The notes: a model not told the origin generated them from the sequence alone. A DNA stretch of 64,000 bases from Winslowiella toletana (GCF_032164335.1 NZ_CP134152.1:2294001-2358000), one strand, 5' to 3'. Shown: positions 28,379-38,381, counted from the first letter of the stretch. A program made the numbers and translations.

Positions 28379-30532
28379 TTAGTCCTCTTGCGTAACATGC
28401 TGCTGCGCGCTTTTGCGCGCTTTTACGCGAGCGATGGCCGCCGCCACTGCCGCTTTGCGGGGATCGTCTGATTCTGTCTCTTCAGCCATCGGTTCTGACT
28501 GTGCGGCTTTTTCGGCCTTTTTCGCTTTAGCGCGGGCAATCGCGGCTTCCACAGCGGCCTTGCGCGGGTCAACCGGTTCAGCCTCAGCTTTTGGCTCAGC
28601 CGACTCGCTGTTCTGCGCGGCCTTTTTCGCCTTAGCGCGGGCAATCGCGGCTTCCACCGCTGCCTTGCGCGGATCAACCGGTTCAGCCTCAGCTTTTGGC
28701 TCAGCCGACTCGTTGTTCTGCGCGGCCTTTTTCGCCTTAGCGCGGGCAATCGCGGCTTCCACCGCCGCCTTGCGCGGATCAACCGCATCCACCTCAGCAG
28801 ACTGTTCCGCCTCGGCTTTCCTGGCTTTAGCGCGGGCAATGGCTGCTTCTACCGCCGCTTTACGCGGATCGCCAGACTGGCGGGTCAACGGCTCGGTTTC
28901 TGACTGCTTCTCTGCCTGATGCGCCCGCGCCTGCGCGATGCGCGCTTCACGCTGTGCGTTCACCATGGTGTTATCAGGCTGTTGCGCTTGCGGTATGTCA
29001 GTAGTCTCACTATCGCTGCTGTTTTTCGCCTTCAGGCGATCCCGCGCGGCGGCGATTTCGCCCTGATCGCTGGCGCTGACTTTACGCTTCGCCTGCTCGT
29101 GGCGGGCTTCACGCGCTTGCTTCTCTCGCTCCAGACGTTCCTGACGCGCCTCGAAACGCGCTTTAGCCTGAGCAGTACGCTGCGCTTCGAGGTCGATAGC
29201 GCGCAGCTCGGCTTTTTCCTGGCGATAATACTGCACCAGGGGAATATTACTGGGGCAGACATAGGCACAGGCGCCGCATTCGATGCAGTCATCAATATGA
29301 TGTGAGCGCGCTTTTTCGTGATCGGCACCCTGGCTAAACCAGTAAAGCTGCTGTGGCAGCAAATTCGCCGGGCACGCATCGGCACAGGCGCTACAGCGAA
29401 TGCAGGACTGCTCCGCTTCGTTATTACCCATCTCGCTGGCCGAAGGGGCCAGAATGCAGTTGGTGATTTTCACCATCGGCACGTCAAGCGCGGGCAGGGT
29501 AAAGCCCATTAAGGGGCCACCCATAATCACCATTTGTCCGGCGGCTGGCGCAAAACCAACCTGGCGCAGCAGATGGCTGACCGGCGTGCCGAGACGCCCC
29601 CACAGATTACAGGGCTGTGCGACTGACTCACCGGTCAGGGTTACTACGCGCTCGGTCAGGGGTTCGCCATCAATAATCGCGCGCTTAACCGCATAAGCCG
29701 TCCCGACGTTTTGCATCAGCACGCCGATATCCGATGAGCGTCCACCGTGCGGCACTTCGCGGCCGGTAAGTATTTTGGTCAGCTGTTTGGCACCGCCAGA
29801 AGGGTATTTGGTCGGAATCACCCGCAGCTGTAAATCAGTGCTGTCGCCCAGTGCGCGTTTCAGCGCGGCAATCGCTTCGGGTTTATTATCTTCCACCCCG
29901 ATCAGCACTTTTTCTGACTGTAGAATCCACGCCAGAATGCGGCTACCTTCAAGGATCTCGTCGGCACAGTCCTGCATCAGACGGTCATCGGCGGTGATAT
30001 AGGGTTCGCATTCGGCGGCGTTAATGATCAGGGTATTAACCCCGCTTAACCCGCCGCGCAGTTTGGTTCCGGTCGGGAATCCTGCGCCGCCAAGGCCCGC
30101 GACGCCAGCCTGATGAATGCGGCTGACCAGTTCGGCACGCTCCAGCTGGCGATAGTCGCTGACGGTTTGCCGTTCAATCCAGCGATCTTCACCATCGGGA
30201 GTGATAAAAATGCACATTTCGGACAGCGCTGAAGGGTGCGCGGTCATATGCGGTGCAATCGCTTCGACCGTACCTGAGGTTGGTGCATGTACCGGCAGCA
30301 TCCGGCCACGACCAAAGGTCAGCGGCTGGCCGCGCAGTACCACGTCACCTGGCGCAACGCAGATTTCGCCTTCATGACCAATATGCTGTTTCAGCGGAAT
30401 AATAAACCGCTCTGGCAGCGGAATCTGACGCAGCGGCGTGCCGTTCGACTGGGTTTTCATCTCCGGAGGATGGATGCCGCCGTCGAAATCCCAAATTTTG
30501 TCTTTCTTGAAGAAATTAAACAGATTACGCAT
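28379..30532 (-). CDS. rsxC: Electron transport complex subunit RsxC, with C-terminal repeats
   Basis: RsxC is the peripheral subunit with NADH/FMN and two [4Fe-4S] clusters. The start at 30532 ([16 protein letters not shown]) matches E. coli and overlaps the end of rsxB by 8 bases; an upstream in-frame ATG at 30646 is rejected. The 717-residue product has [13 protein letters not shown] for nucleotide binding, cluster motifs [12 protein letters not shown] and [12 protein letters not shown] around residues 370-420, and then a charged, Ala/Lys/Glu-rich tail. That tail carries five copies of a [15 protein letters not shown] unit, the known but copy-variable RsxC repeat. Confidence 0.97.
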   Translation of the reverse strand: MRNLFNFFKKDKIWDFDGGIHPPEMKTQSNGTPLRQIPLPERFIIPLKQHIGHEGEICVAPGDVVLRGQPLTFGRGRMLPVHAPTSGTVEAIAPHMTAHPSALSEMCIFITPDGEDRWIERQTVSDYRQLERAELVSRIHQAGVAGLGGAGFPTGTKLRGGLSGVNTLIINAAECEPYITADDRLMQDCADEILEGSRILAWILQSEKVLIGVEDNKPEAIAALKRALGDSTDLQLRVIPTKYPSGGAKQLTKILTGREVPHGGRSSDIGVLMQNVGTAYAVKRAIIDGEPLTERVVTLTGESVAQPCNLWGRLGTPVSHLLRQVGFAPAAGQMVIMGGPLMGFTLPALDVPMVKITNCILAPSASEMGNNEAEQSCIRCSACADACPANLLPQQLYWFSQGADHEKARSHHIDDCIECGACAYVCPSNIPLVQYYRQEKAELRAIDLEAQRTAQAKARFEARQERLEREKQAREARHEQAKRKVSASDQGEIAAARDRLKAKNSSDSETTDIPQAQQPDNTMVNAQREARIAQARAHQAEKQSETEPLTRQSGDPRKAAVEAAIARAKARKAEAEQSAEVDAVDPRKAAVEAAIARAKAKKAAQNNESAEPKAEAEPVDPRKAAVEAAIARAKAKKAAQNSESAEPKAEAEPVDPRKAAVEAAIARAKAKKAEKAAQSEPMAEETESDDPRKAAVAAAIARVKARKSAQQHVTQED
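28412..28874 (-). repeat. In-frame repeats encoding the RsxC C-terminal tail
   Basis: Five copies of a unit starting [15 protein letters not shown] are encoded here. The two central units are near-identical at about 105 bases each, with spacer residues rich in Glu, Ala and Pro. High identity between adjacent copies makes the number prone to change by slippage or recombination. Confidence 0.85.
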
Positions 30533-31103
30533 GACTTTCCACGGGAATAACCCTGACAGGAATCGTGTTGAGATCCCACTTCCAGTTGGCAGTGGTGGTC
30601 GCAACCGGACGCATTTCAATGCAGTCGGTCGGGCAGGGAGCAACACAGAGATCGCAGCCGGTACACACGTCGCTCAGTACGGTGTGCATTGCACGAGTTG
30701 CGCCGACGATGGCATCAACCGGGCAGGCCTGGATACATTTGGTGCAGCCGATACAGTTAGCTTCGTCAATCCATGCCACGGTGCGCACCGGCTCTTTGGC
30801 CGCGATGTCGCCGTCAATCGGCTGCGGATCGACGTTTAGCAAACCGGCCAGCTTAAGCATGGTTTGTTCGCCGCCCGGGGCGCATTTATTGATCGCTTCA
30901 CCGTTGTTACCGACCGCCTCCGCATAGGGGCGACAGCCGGGATAACCGCACTGGCCGCACTGACTCTGCGGCAGGATTTCATCGATTTGCTCGACAATCG
31001 GGTCGGCTTCTACTTTAAAACGACGTGAGGCGTAACCCAGCAGGCCACCGAACACCAGACTGAGGGCGCTTAACGCAATAATTGCTATCCAGATTGCTGA
31101 CAT
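30525..31103 (-). CDS. rsxB: Electron transport complex subunit RsxB
   Basis: RsxB is a ferredoxin-like subunit anchored to the membrane by an N-terminal helix ([21 protein letters not shown]). Its 192 residues hold a Cys cluster CGQCGYPGC near residue 49 and two ferredoxin motifs, [12 protein letters not shown] and [12 protein letters not shown], for three [4Fe-4S] clusters. The start overlaps the rsxA stop by one base (TAATG). Confidence 0.97.
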   Translation of the reverse strand: MSAIWIAIIALSALSLVFGGLLGYASRRFKVEADPIVEQIDEILPQSQCGQCGYPGCRPYAEAVGNNGEAINKCAPGGEQTMLKLAGLLNVDPQPIDGDIAAKEPVRTVAWIDEANCIGCTKCIQACPVDAIVGATRAMHTVLSDVCTGCDLCVAPCPTDCIEMRPVATTTANWKWDLNTIPVRVIPVESHA

Positions 31104-31684
31104 TAGAATTTCACCAGACCGGAGAAGCCCATAAAGGCCAGAGACATCAGGCCAGCAGTGACCAGCGCAATTGACGAGCCCTTAAACGGTAACGGCACAT
31201 CGGCCAGTACCAGGCGTTCACGCATTGCAGCAAACAGCACCATCACCAGCGAGAAGCCGACTGACGCACTGAAGCCGTACATTGCCGCTTGTAAAAAGGT
31301 GTGATTCAGGTTGACGCTCAGCAATGGCACCGCCAGCACCGCACAGTTGGTGGTGATCAGGGGCAAAAAGATGCCCAGCAGGCGATAGAGCGCCGGGCTG
31401 GTTTTCCGCACCACCATTTCGGTGAACTGCACGGTGACCGCAATCACCAGGATGTAGGCCAGCGTGCGCAGGTAAACCAGATCCAGCGGAACCAGAATCA
31501 GATGGTTAACCACCCACGCGCAAATTGAGGCGAGGGTGATAACAAAGGTGGTGGCGAGTCCCATGCCAATTGCCGTCTCCAGTTTTTTGGAAACGCCCAT
31601 AAAGGGACAGAGGCCGAGAAACTTCACTAATACGAAGTTGTTCACCAGCACTGTGCCAACGAAAAGAAGCAGGTATTCGGTCAT
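31103..31684 (-). CDS. rsxA: Electron transport complex subunit RsxA
   Basis: RsxA is the first gene of rsxABCDGE-nth and encodes a six-helix inner-membrane subunit. The start at 31684 gives 193 residues beginning [24 protein letters not shown], as in E. coli, and avoids a 20-residue upstream extension from the ATG at 31744. The conserved [12 protein letters not shown] and [12 protein letters not shown] segments contain the Cys residues that coordinate iron at the RsxA/RsxE interface in Rnf complexes. Confidence 0.96.
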   Translation of the reverse strand: MTEYLLLFVGTVLVNNFVLVKFLGLCPFMGVSKKLETAIGMGLATTFVITLASICAWVVNHLILVPLDLVYLRTLAYILVIAVTVQFTEMVVRKTSPALYRLLGIFLPLITTNCAVLAVPLLSVNLNHTFLQAAMYGFSASVGFSLVMVLFAAMRERLVLADVPLPFKGSSIALVTAGLMSLAFMGFSGLVKF

Positions 31685-31812
31685 TGTTACGCCTGGGGAA
31701 AAAAATAAAAGCCGCTTATTATCGGGCATTAGCGGCTGTATCACAACATACCAACCCTGGGGTTATTATCTGATAGCACTCAGGATTAAATTATTGACGT
31801 TTATAGCAGCGG

Positions 31813-32256
31813 TTATGGCTCAATAAATGTCGTCTTAACCCGTTGAGAACGTTTGAAGTAGGGCACCAGCAGCGAGGCGGCTAACAGCGCGATCAGCAAA
31901 GTCTTAATTGCCGCGCCGTCTGTGACCGGCGAGAAGGCAAAGGTCTTAATCGCCAGCAGTACCGTCACCAGCAGCCAGATGATGTAGTGGCGCGGCAGAC
32001 GTCGCGAACGCTTGCAGAATATCCAGGTGACCCAGGCGCTGTAGACCCACACCACCAGCGAGGTGGCCAGTGACAGCGTCCATTGCAGGGTAAAAGCGTG
32101 TTCCTGACTGAGTAACGCCTGGCGCATATCCGGGCTTAGAAACGCGCTGAGATACATAGCCACCACCAGCGTGCTGGTCAGCAGCGTCATAATCAGCCAC
32201 GCCAGCGGCACGAAAAGCCAGCCGCCGATACGTGGCGCAGAAGATTGCACAGTCAT
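31813..32256 (-). CDS. ydgK: DUF2569 inner-membrane protein YdgK
   Basis: A 147-residue four-helix membrane protein matching E. coli YdgK (DUF2569) across its length, notably RIGGWLFVPLAWL at the N terminus, PRHYIIWLLVTVLLAIK in the third helix region and VPYFKRSQRVKTTF at the end. Function is unknown. AGGAAA lies upstream of the start. It is found between cnu and rsxA as in E. coli. Confidence 0.93.
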   Translation of the reverse strand: MTVQSSAPRIGGWLFVPLAWLIMTLLTSTLVVAMYLSAFLSPDMRQALLSQEHAFTLQWTLSLATSLVVWVYSAWVTWIFCKRSRRLPRHYIIWLLVTVLLAIKTFAFSPVTDGAAIKTLLIALLAASLLVPYFKRSQRVKTTFIEP

Positions 32257-32373
32257 GATAGGTTTCCTGACAGAGAGTAAACAGCAATGACAGCACTGGC
32301 AAAAGGCAAGGCTGTCATCATTAAACTGGAGGGGGATTATACAGAAAAATGCGCGGTGCAGTGAGTCAGGTGC

Positions 32374-32589
32374 TTATATCACATAGCGCCAGACAGATTT
32401 TGGCACGCAGCCTAAATCAAACAGGCGTCCGCCTGATACCAATTCAGCGCGGCGATGATCGGCAGCGCGGTACATATTCAGTAGTTCTTTATCATCGCTC
32501 AGCGAATAGTTGAGGTGATCGAAAAGTTTTTCCAGCGTCTCTAAATTACTCACTTTACGAAACTTCAGCAGGTAGTCTTGTGCTGTCAT
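32374..32589 (-). CDS. cnu: Hha/YmoA-family nucleoid-associated partner of H-NS
   Basis: Cnu (YdgT) is a 71-residue all-helical protein that binds H-NS and StpA and modulates silencing, and was first found by binding oriC. The product is identical in length to E. coli Cnu and keeps the [23 protein letters not shown] and PKSVWRYV segments. In E. coli the next gene leftward after ydgJ/blr is cnu; here a 14-kb sugar block separates cnu from ydgJ. Confidence 0.95.
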   Translation of the reverse strand: MTAQDYLLKFRKVSNLETLEKLFDHLNYSLSDDKELLNMYRAADHRRAELVSGGRLFDLGCVPKSVWRYVI

Positions 32590-32805
32590 GGTGGCCGTCA
32601 GGTCAGGTAGGGTGATAGTGAGTTATCAAGTATAGGGAGACGGGAAGCGCTGTCTATACCCCCAGCATTAAAAAAAAGAGAAAATCAGATTAATACGTAA
32701 TTACAGCTGACAAAATGGTTTCTTTTAAGATTTGTCTGTAGGAGATGTTGTTACCCTTAGCTTTTTTTAAAATGAAAAATAAATTTTAAATGCAATTATT
32801 ACTCG

Positions 32806-32819
32806 CTGAAACGTTTACA
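32806..32819. promoter_or_regulatory. GalR/GalS-like site 1
   Basis: CTGAAACGTTTACA matches the TGNAANCGNTTNCA-type half-symmetric pattern at its right half fully and left half partly. It is the most distal of three such sites and the weakest assignment. Confidence 0.35.
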
Positions 32820-33046
32820 GCATTATTATCTGTGGCGTCCCGCTACCGCTATTACTGGGGATTATGGTTTTATCTATTTTAAGAAAATGCTGCCGTGTAA
32901 AAGGCTCGTTTCTGACCTTCAACTATTTAACTCTACTGTTACCGGTTAAAGTTGGCGTAATCCTGTCAGTGTGCGGACAATCACAGTTCAGATAATTATT
33001 TAAATGCTGGCCCTCATCGACAAAATGGCAGAACTTTACGTGGTGC

Positions 33047-33060
33047 TGTAATCGCTTCCA
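33047..33060. promoter_or_regulatory. GalR/GalS-like site 2
   Basis: TGTAATCGCTTCCA fits TGNAANCGNTTNCA at every fixed position, the core of the E. coli GalR/GalS operator. It is about 230 bp before ytfQ. Confidence 0.55.
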
Positions 33061-33206
33061 AACCCTGCGTAGATAACCTGTTATCTTTATTACAGTTATT
33101 TAACTGGCCTGATATTAACCGCAGGAAAAAACTCCATATCATCGGCGGTTGTTAGCGGGTGATATTTACGTAACCCATTTAATTCGTAGCATTTTGTGAA
33201 CTATGT

Positions 33207-33220
33207 CGAAAATGTTTCCA
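33207..33220. promoter_or_regulatory. GalR/GalS-like site 3
   Basis: CGAAAATGTTTCCA keeps the right half of the operator and most of the left half. It lies about 70 bp before ytfQ and 160 bp from site 2, a spacing that could allow looping. Confidence 0.4.
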
Positions 33221-33287
33221 CCTGATTAGTCCAGGCTTTAGAGGCCTTGTACTCATACAGCAATCTCCCATCAGAGGAAAAAAGATT

Positions 33288-34244
33288 ATGTGGAAGCGTT
33301 TACTCTTAACCACCATGGTGAGTGCCGCACTCTCCGGTTCAGCGCTGGCGGCCGATATGACAGTCGGATTTTCTCAGGTTGGCTCAGAATCGGGCTGGCG
33401 CGCGGCTGAGACCAGCGTGGCGAAAAGCGAAGCCGCTAAACGCGGTATCACGCTGAAAATCGCCGATGGTCAGCAAAAACAAGAGAATCAGATTAAAGCG
33501 GTGCGTTCGTTTATTGCGCAGGGCGTGGATGCAATTTTTATCGCGCCAGTAGTACAGACCGGCTGGGAGCCGGTGCTGGAAGAAGCTAAAGACGCAGAAA
33601 TTCCGGTATTCCTGCTGGATCGCGCCATCGTGGTTAAAGACAAATCGCTGTATATGGCAGTGGTCACCGCCGATAACGTGCTGGAAGGAAAGCTGATAGG
33701 CGACTGGCTGGTCAAAGAGGTCGCGGGTAAACCTTGCAACGTGGTAGAGCTGCAGGGCACCGTCGGGGCCAGCGTGGCCATCGATCGTAAAAAAGGCTTT
33801 GCTGAAGCCATTGCCGGCTCACCAAATATTAAAGTAATCCGATCGCAGTCCGGCGACTTTACCCGCAGTAAGGGTAAAGAGGTGATGGAAAGCTTTATCA
33901 AGGCGGAAAATAACGGCAAAAATATCTGCATGGTCTACGCGCACAATGATGATATGGCCATCGGCGCCATTCAGGCGATTAAAGAGGCAGGACTGAAACC
34001 CGGTAAAGATATTTTGACCGGATCGATTGATGGCGTGCCGGATATTTATAAGGCAATGCTGGCGGGCGAGGCCAATGCCAACGTCGAGCTGACGCCAAAT
34101 ATGGCTGGCCCGGCGTTTGATGCGCTGGAGAAATTCAAAAAAGATGGCACTCAACCACCAAAAATTATCAAAACCAAATCACGTCTGTTCCTGCCCGCTG
34201 ATGCACAAACCGAATTAGATAAGAAAAAAGGCATGGGTTACTAA
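33288..34244 (+). CDS. ytfQ: Galactose/galactofuranose-binding periplasmic protein
   Basis: YtfQ is the periplasmic receptor of the YtfQRT-YjfF importer, which binds galactofuranose and galactose. The 318-residue product is the E. coli length and shows very high similarity through MTVGFSQVGSESGWRAAET, IADGQQKQENQIKAVRSF and GKNICMVYAHNDDMAIG. A signal peptide ends at SALA just before ADMTV. The start has AGAGGAAAAAAG upstream. It is the first gene of a complete four-gene transporter operon. Confidence 0.96.
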   Translation: MWKRLLLTTMVSAALSGSALAADMTVGFSQVGSESGWRAAETSVAKSEAAKRGITLKIADGQQKQENQIKAVRSFIAQGVDAIFIAPVVQTGWEPVLEEAKDAEIPVFLLDRAIVVKDKSLYMAVVTADNVLEGKLIGDWLVKEVAGKPCNVVELQGTVGASVAIDRKKGFAEAIAGSPNIKVIRSQSGDFTRSKGKEVMESFIKAENNGKNICMVYAHNDDMAIGAIQAIKEAGLKPGKDILTGSIDGVPDIYKAMLAGEANANVELTPNMAGPAFDALEKFKKDGTQPPKIIKTKSRLFLPADAQTELDKKKGMGY

Positions 34245-34335
34245 GCACAACACCGCTTGATCCACAGTCACCCCGTAATAGAGCGGGACAGGCTTTGCGA
34301 TCCGGCGGTTTTTTTTACCCTGAGAGGCGAAGTTT

Positions 34336-35856
34336 ATGACCACGCAGACAGAGGAAGCGCTGTTAACGATTCACGGCGTCAGCAAATTTTTCCCCGGTGT
34401 GAAGGCGTTGGATAATGTCTCTTTTAGCATCAGGCGCGGTGAGATTATGGCGCTGCTGGGGGAGAACGGGGCCGGTAAGTCAACGATGATTAAAGTGCTG
34501 ACCGGGGTTTATCAGCGTGATGCCGGCAGCGTGACGCTGAATGGCCAGCCGATCAATCCCCGCAATACCGCTCAGGCACAGGAAATTGGCATTGGTACGG
34601 TGTATCAGGAAGTTAACCTGCTGCCCAATATGTCGGTGGCCGACAACTTGTTTATCGGTCGCGAGCCTAAACGCTTCGGCCTGATCGATCGTAAAACGAT
34701 GGTGCGAAACGCCACCCGGCTGATGCGGGAGTACGGCTTTGAGCTGGATGTTACCCGCTCGCTCGGCCAGTATTCGGTGGCGATGCAGCAGATTATTGCC
34801 ATTTGCCGCGCGGTGGATCTCTCCGCGCAGGTACTGATCCTCGATGAACCTACCGCCAGCCTTGATGCCAGCGAGGTAGAGATGCTGTTCACGCTGATGA
34901 ATCAGCTGAAAGCGCAGGGCATGAGCTTAATCTTTGTTACCCACTTTCTTGACCAGGTATACCGCGTCAGCGATCGGATTACCGTGCTGCGTAACGGACA
35001 GTTTATCGCCACCCGCGATACCCACAGCCTGCCGCAGATTGAGCTAATTAAACTGATGCTGGGGCGCGAGCTGCTGGAAACTGCACTGCAGCGCGCCGGC
35101 AGTACTTTGCGCAGCAACCAGCCGGTGGTGGAGTTTAAAGATTATGGTAAGAAGGGCACCATTGAGCCGTTCAGCCTGCGGGTCAGGCCGGGGGAAGCGG
35201 TCGGGCTGGCCGGGCTGCTGGGTTCCGGGCGGACCGAAACCGCCGAACTGCTGTTTGGCATCCGCCGTGCCGACAGCGGTACGGCGCTGATTAAAGGTAA
35301 AAAACGCACTATCCGCACTCCGGCGCAAGCGTCGCGGCTGGGGATGGGATTCTGTCCGGAAGATCGTAAAACAGACGGTATTATCGGTGCCGCCTCGGTG
35401 CGTGAGAATATCATTCTGGCGTTACAGGCCCAGCGTGGCTGGTTGCGGCCGATTAAGCGCCGCGAGCAGCAGCAGATTGCCGAGCGTTTTATTAAAAGCC
35501 TCGGTATCCGCACGCCGCATGCAGAGCAGCCGGTCGAGCTGTTATCCGGTGGTAACCAGCAGAAAGTGCTGCTGTCGCGCTGGCTGGTCACCCGTCCGCA
35601 GTTTCTGATTCTCGACGAGCCGACGCGCGGAATTGATGTGGGTGCCCACGCCGAGATTATCCGCCTGATTGAATCACTCTGCGCCGATGGCCTCGCGCTG
35701 CTGGTGATTTCATCGGAGCTGGAAGAACTGGTGGGTTATGCCGATCGGGTTCTGATCCTGCGCGATCGTCAGCAGGTAGCGGAAATTCCACTGGAGCAGC
35801 TTTCCGTTGCGGCGATTGTGAAGGCGATTGCTGACGGAGGATCGCAGCATGCTTGA
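34336..35856 (+). CDS. ytfR: Galactofuranose ABC transporter ATP-binding protein
   Basis: YtfR is the 506-residue double ATPase. Domain 1 has GENGAGKST (about residue 46) and VLILDEPTASLD; domain 2 has a degenerate Walker A GLLGSGRTE, the LSGGNQQK signature and [12 protein letters not shown]. It energises import through the YtfT-YjfF permease pair. It overlaps ytfT by 8 bases. A 91-bp gap with a possible hairpin separates it from ytfQ, which usually lets the receptor be made in excess. Confidence 0.95.
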   Translation: MTTQTEEALLTIHGVSKFFPGVKALDNVSFSIRRGEIMALLGENGAGKSTMIKVLTGVYQRDAGSVTLNGQPINPRNTAQAQEIGIGTVYQEVNLLPNMSVADNLFIGREPKRFGLIDRKTMVRNATRLMREYGFELDVTRSLGQYSVAMQQIIAICRAVDLSAQVLILDEPTASLDASEVEMLFTLMNQLKAQGMSLIFVTHFLDQVYRVSDRITVLRNGQFIATRDTHSLPQIELIKLMLGRELLETALQRAGSTLRSNQPVVEFKDYGKKGTIEPFSLRVRPGEAVGLAGLLGSGRTETAELLFGIRRADSGTALIKGKKRTIRTPAQASRLGMGFCPEDRKTDGIIGAASVRENIILALQAQRGWLRPIKRREQQQIAERFIKSLGIRTPHAEQPVELLSGGNQQKVLLSRWLVTRPQFLILDEPTRGIDVGAHAEIIRLIESLCADGLALLVISSELEELVGYADRVLILRDRQQVAEIPLEQLSVAAIVKAIADGGSQHA

Positions 35857-36868
35857 GTCACAGGTATCTCCGGAGAAAAAGCGCATGTTGAAAGGTAAAT
35901 TCCCGCCGGGAATGCCGCAGATAGCCGCATTAGTGCTGGTTTTGCTGGTGGACAGCCTGGTGGCCAATAACTTTTTCGCCATTCATTTACAGGATGGCCG
36001 CCTGTTCGGTAGCCCGATTGATATTCTTAACCGCGCGGCGCCGGTCGCGCTGCTGGCTATTGGTATGACGCTGGTCATCGCTACCGGCGGAATTGATCTG
36101 TCGGTCGGAGCGGTGATGGCGATTGCCGGTGCCACGGCGGCGACCATGACGGTCGCCGGTTACAGCTTGTGGCTGGTAATTATGGCAACGCTGGGTGCCG
36201 GATTGCTGTGTGGCCTGTGGAATGGCGTGCTGGTGGCACTGCTGAAAATCCAGCCGTTTGTTGCCACGCTGATACTGATGGTGGCCGGGCGCGGTATCGC
36301 ACAGTTAATTACCGAAGGCCAGATTGTGACCTTTGACAGTGATGCGCTGGCGCGTATCGGCAGCGGCACGCTCTGGCTGTTTCCGGTGCCGGTATGGATC
36401 ACGCTGCTGGTCGCGGCGCTGATCTGGCTGTTAACCCGCAAAACCGCGCTGGGATTATTTATTGAAGCGGTGGGGATTAACCTGCGTGCGGCGCGTAACG
36501 CAGGCGTTAACGGCTGGCTGGTGGTGATGTCGACCTATGCCATCAGCGGACTGTGTGCCGCGGTGGCCGGTCTGATTGTTGCGGCGGATATTCGCGGTGC
36601 GGATGCCAATAACGCCGGATTATGGCTGGAACTGGACGCGATCCTGGCGGTGGTGATTGGCGGTGCGTCGCTGATGGGCGGACGTTTTAACCTGGTGCTG
36701 TCACTGATTGGCGCACTGATTATCCAGGCGATGAACACCGGCATTTTGCTGTCCGGTTTTGCACCGGAACTGAATCAGGTAGTTAAAGCGGTGGTGGTGA
36801 TGTGCGTACTGCTGTTGCAGTCGCCGCGCTTTATTCAGCTGTTTAAACGAGGAGGCGGTCGTGGTTAA
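35849..36868 (+). CDS. ytfT: Galactofuranose ABC transporter permease YtfT
   Basis: One of two permeases of the transporter. The start at 35849 (MLESQVSP) has GGAGG 8 bases upstream and gives 339 residues; an upstream in-frame codon at 35828 is less likely. Diagnostic segments are FGSPIDILNRAAPVALLAIG, MTLVIATGGIDLSVGAVMAIAG and LWLELDAILAVVIGGASLMGG. It overlaps both ytfR and yjfF by 8 bases, so all three are translationally coupled. Confidence 0.95.
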   Translation: MLESQVSPEKKRMLKGKFPPGMPQIAALVLVLLVDSLVANNFFAIHLQDGRLFGSPIDILNRAAPVALLAIGMTLVIATGGIDLSVGAVMAIAGATAATMTVAGYSLWLVIMATLGAGLLCGLWNGVLVALLKIQPFVATLILMVAGRGIAQLITEGQIVTFDSDALARIGSGTLWLFPVPVWITLLVAALIWLLTRKTALGLFIEAVGINLRAARNAGVNGWLVVMSTYAISGLCAAVAGLIVAADIRGADANNAGLWLELDAILAVVIGGASLMGGRFNLVLSLIGALIIQAMNTGILLSGFAPELNQVVKAVVVMCVLLLQSPRFIQLFKRGGGRG

Positions 36869-37844
36869 ACGTCATTTGCCATTAATGATTACGCTGCTGG
36901 TGTTTGTCGCGGGTTATCTGTTCTGTCTGAGCCAGTTTCCCGGCTTTGCCTCCACGCGGGTGATTTGCAATATTCTCACTGACAACGCCTTTCTCGGCAT
37001 CATTGCCGTCGGGATGACTTTTGTGATTCTTTCCGGCGGCATCGATCTGTCGGTCGGTGCGGTGATCGCCTTTACCGGCGTGTTCCTGGCGCGCGCGATT
37101 GGCGATCTGAATTTGTCACCCTGGCTGGCCTTTGCGATTATTATGGTGGCCGGTTCGGCGTTTGGCGCCATGATGGGCTGGCTGATTGATGCGTTAAAAA
37201 TCCCGGCGTTTATTATCACTCTCGCCGGCATGTTTTTCCTGCGCGGCTGTAGCTATCTGGTGGCGGAAAGTTCGATTCCCATCGATCATCCGCTGTACAG
37301 CAGCTTATCCAGTATGGCGTGGAAGATCCCCGGCGGCGGTCGGTTAAGCCTGCTGGCGCTGATCATGCTGCTGGTGGTGGTACTGGGAATTATCCTGGCG
37401 CACCGCACGCGTTTTGGTAATCAGGTGTATGCCATCGGCGGTAATGTGACCTCGGCCCAGCTGATGGGCATTTCCACCCGCGCCACTACCGTGAAGATCT
37501 ATATGTTGTCTTCCGGGCTGGCAACGCTGGCCGGGATTGTCTTCTCGCTGTATACCTCGGCAGGCTATGCGCTGGCGGGAATGGGCGTGGAACTGGATGC
37601 CATTGCGTCGGTGGTGATTGGCGGTACGCTGTTGTCCGGCGGCGTGGGAACGGTGCTGGGTACGCTGTTTGGCGTCCTGATCCAGGGGCTGATTCAGACC
37701 TGGATTAATTTCGACGGCACCCTGAGTTCATGGTGGACCAAAATCGCGATTGGGATTTTGCTGTTTGGTTTTATTGCGCTGCAACGGCTGCTGACGGTGA
37801 TGTGGGATCGTCAGCAGAATGCACCGGTAAAAAGATTGTCCTGA
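36861..37844 (+). CDS. yjfF: Galactofuranose ABC transporter permease YjfF
   Basis: The second permease, 327 residues, with about ten helices. It keeps FPGFASTRVICNILTDNAF, GMTFVILSGGIDLSVGAVIAF, SIPIDHPLYSSLSSMAWKIPG and GTLSSWWTKIAIGILLFGF of the E. coli protein. It begins with GTG, preceded by GGAGG 8 bases upstream, and overlaps ytfT by 8 bases. It ends the operon; palindromic hairpins follow at 37883-37925. Confidence 0.95.
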   Translation: MVKRHLPLMITLLVFVAGYLFCLSQFPGFASTRVICNILTDNAFLGIIAVGMTFVILSGGIDLSVGAVIAFTGVFLARAIGDLNLSPWLAFAIIMVAGSAFGAMMGWLIDALKIPAFIITLAGMFFLRGCSYLVAESSIPIDHPLYSSLSSMAWKIPGGGRLSLLALIMLLVVVLGIILAHRTRFGNQVYAIGGNVTSAQLMGISTRATTVKIYMLSSGLATLAGIVFSLYTSAGYALAGMGVELDAIASVVIGGTLLSGGVGTVLGTLFGVLIQGLIQTWINFDGTLSSWWTKIAIGILLFGFIALQRLLTVMWDRQQNAPVKRLS

Positions 37845-37882
37845 GGCGGGTAACGAAAGGGCTTCGTCAGGAGCCTTGATCG

Positions 37883-37925
37883 TTGCTGCGCGCAGCAATA
37901 TCAGCAGGGCGATAACCTCGCCCTG
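37883..37925. repeat. Two hairpins after yjfF
   Basis: A 16-bp perfect palindrome (37883-37898, TTGCTGCGCGCAGCAA) is followed by an 8-bp stem (CAGGGCGA with TCGCCCTG, loop TAACC) at 37905-37925. No U tract follows. They lie between convergent yjfF and the hypothetical gene and may act as a bidirectional 3' end. Confidence 0.45.
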
Positions 37926-37940
37926 GGTGGAAACGGCGGA

Positions 37941-38381
37941 TTAACGCCAGTTATTGATGCCGCTGGCATAAAGGTCGACTACCGGCATAACTGCGATATT
38001 GTCATCATAAAAAAATACCGAGTTACTGAATGAGTAAATCTTTCCGGTTATTCTGACGGTTACTTTATTAGCGAGAGCATTAACCGTGGCATCGGGCCGA
38101 TCGGCTGTCATAAATGGAGCCGTTTTGGTTAACGTTTCCAGCGGATCGCCAGTAATATTGTGGTTAAGATAATAACGATATACCTCGGTATCGGTCGCAG
38201 CGGCATGTTGATATTGCGTGATATACAGCCAAAGGCTGCTGGTAAGCTGCTGCTTATGGTATATCCGATCGTTATAGGGTTGGTGGGTGAGGCAGAAGTT
38301 TACTGCCACTGCAGTAATTATAATAACAAGAATCGCGGTGAAACTTCGGTGCGCCCATTTAATAACCATGGCGGTTTGCAT
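37941..38381 (-). CDS. Hypothetical single-span membrane or secreted protein
   Basis: A 146-residue protein I do not recognise. One N-terminal hydrophobic segment (about residues 12-32, TAILVIIITAVAVNFCL) could be an anchor or uncleaved signal; the rest is soluble, with Tyr-rich and beta-prone stretches, and no catalytic motif is evident. AAGGA lies 7 bases before the start. It lies alone between the ytf and ara operons in an AT-rich patch, which hints at horizontal origin. Confidence that it is expressed is moderate. Confidence 0.55.
   Translation of the reverse strand: MQTAMVIKWAHRSFTAILVIIITAVAVNFCLTHQPYNDRIYHKQQLTSSLWLYITQYQHAAATDTEVYRYYLNHNITGDPLETLTKTAPFMTADRPDATVNALANKVTVRITGKIYSFSNSVFFYDDNIAVMPVVDLYASGINNWR

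Larger units (their letters stand above)
32590..33287. other. Gene-free leader of about 700 bp before ytfQ
   Basis: This AT-rich stretch has no convincing open frame. It holds three GalR/GalS-like palindromic sites (32806-32819, 33047-33060, 33207-33220). It probably carries the promoter of ytfQRT-yjfF and, leftward, that of cnu. No blr-like small membrane protein gene was recognised here. Confidence 0.55.

Noticed and set aside
28412..28874. Regular repeats that could suggest a CRISPR array
   Set aside because: The repeats are in-frame within rsxC, encode [15 protein letters not shown] units and lack unique spacers and cas genes.
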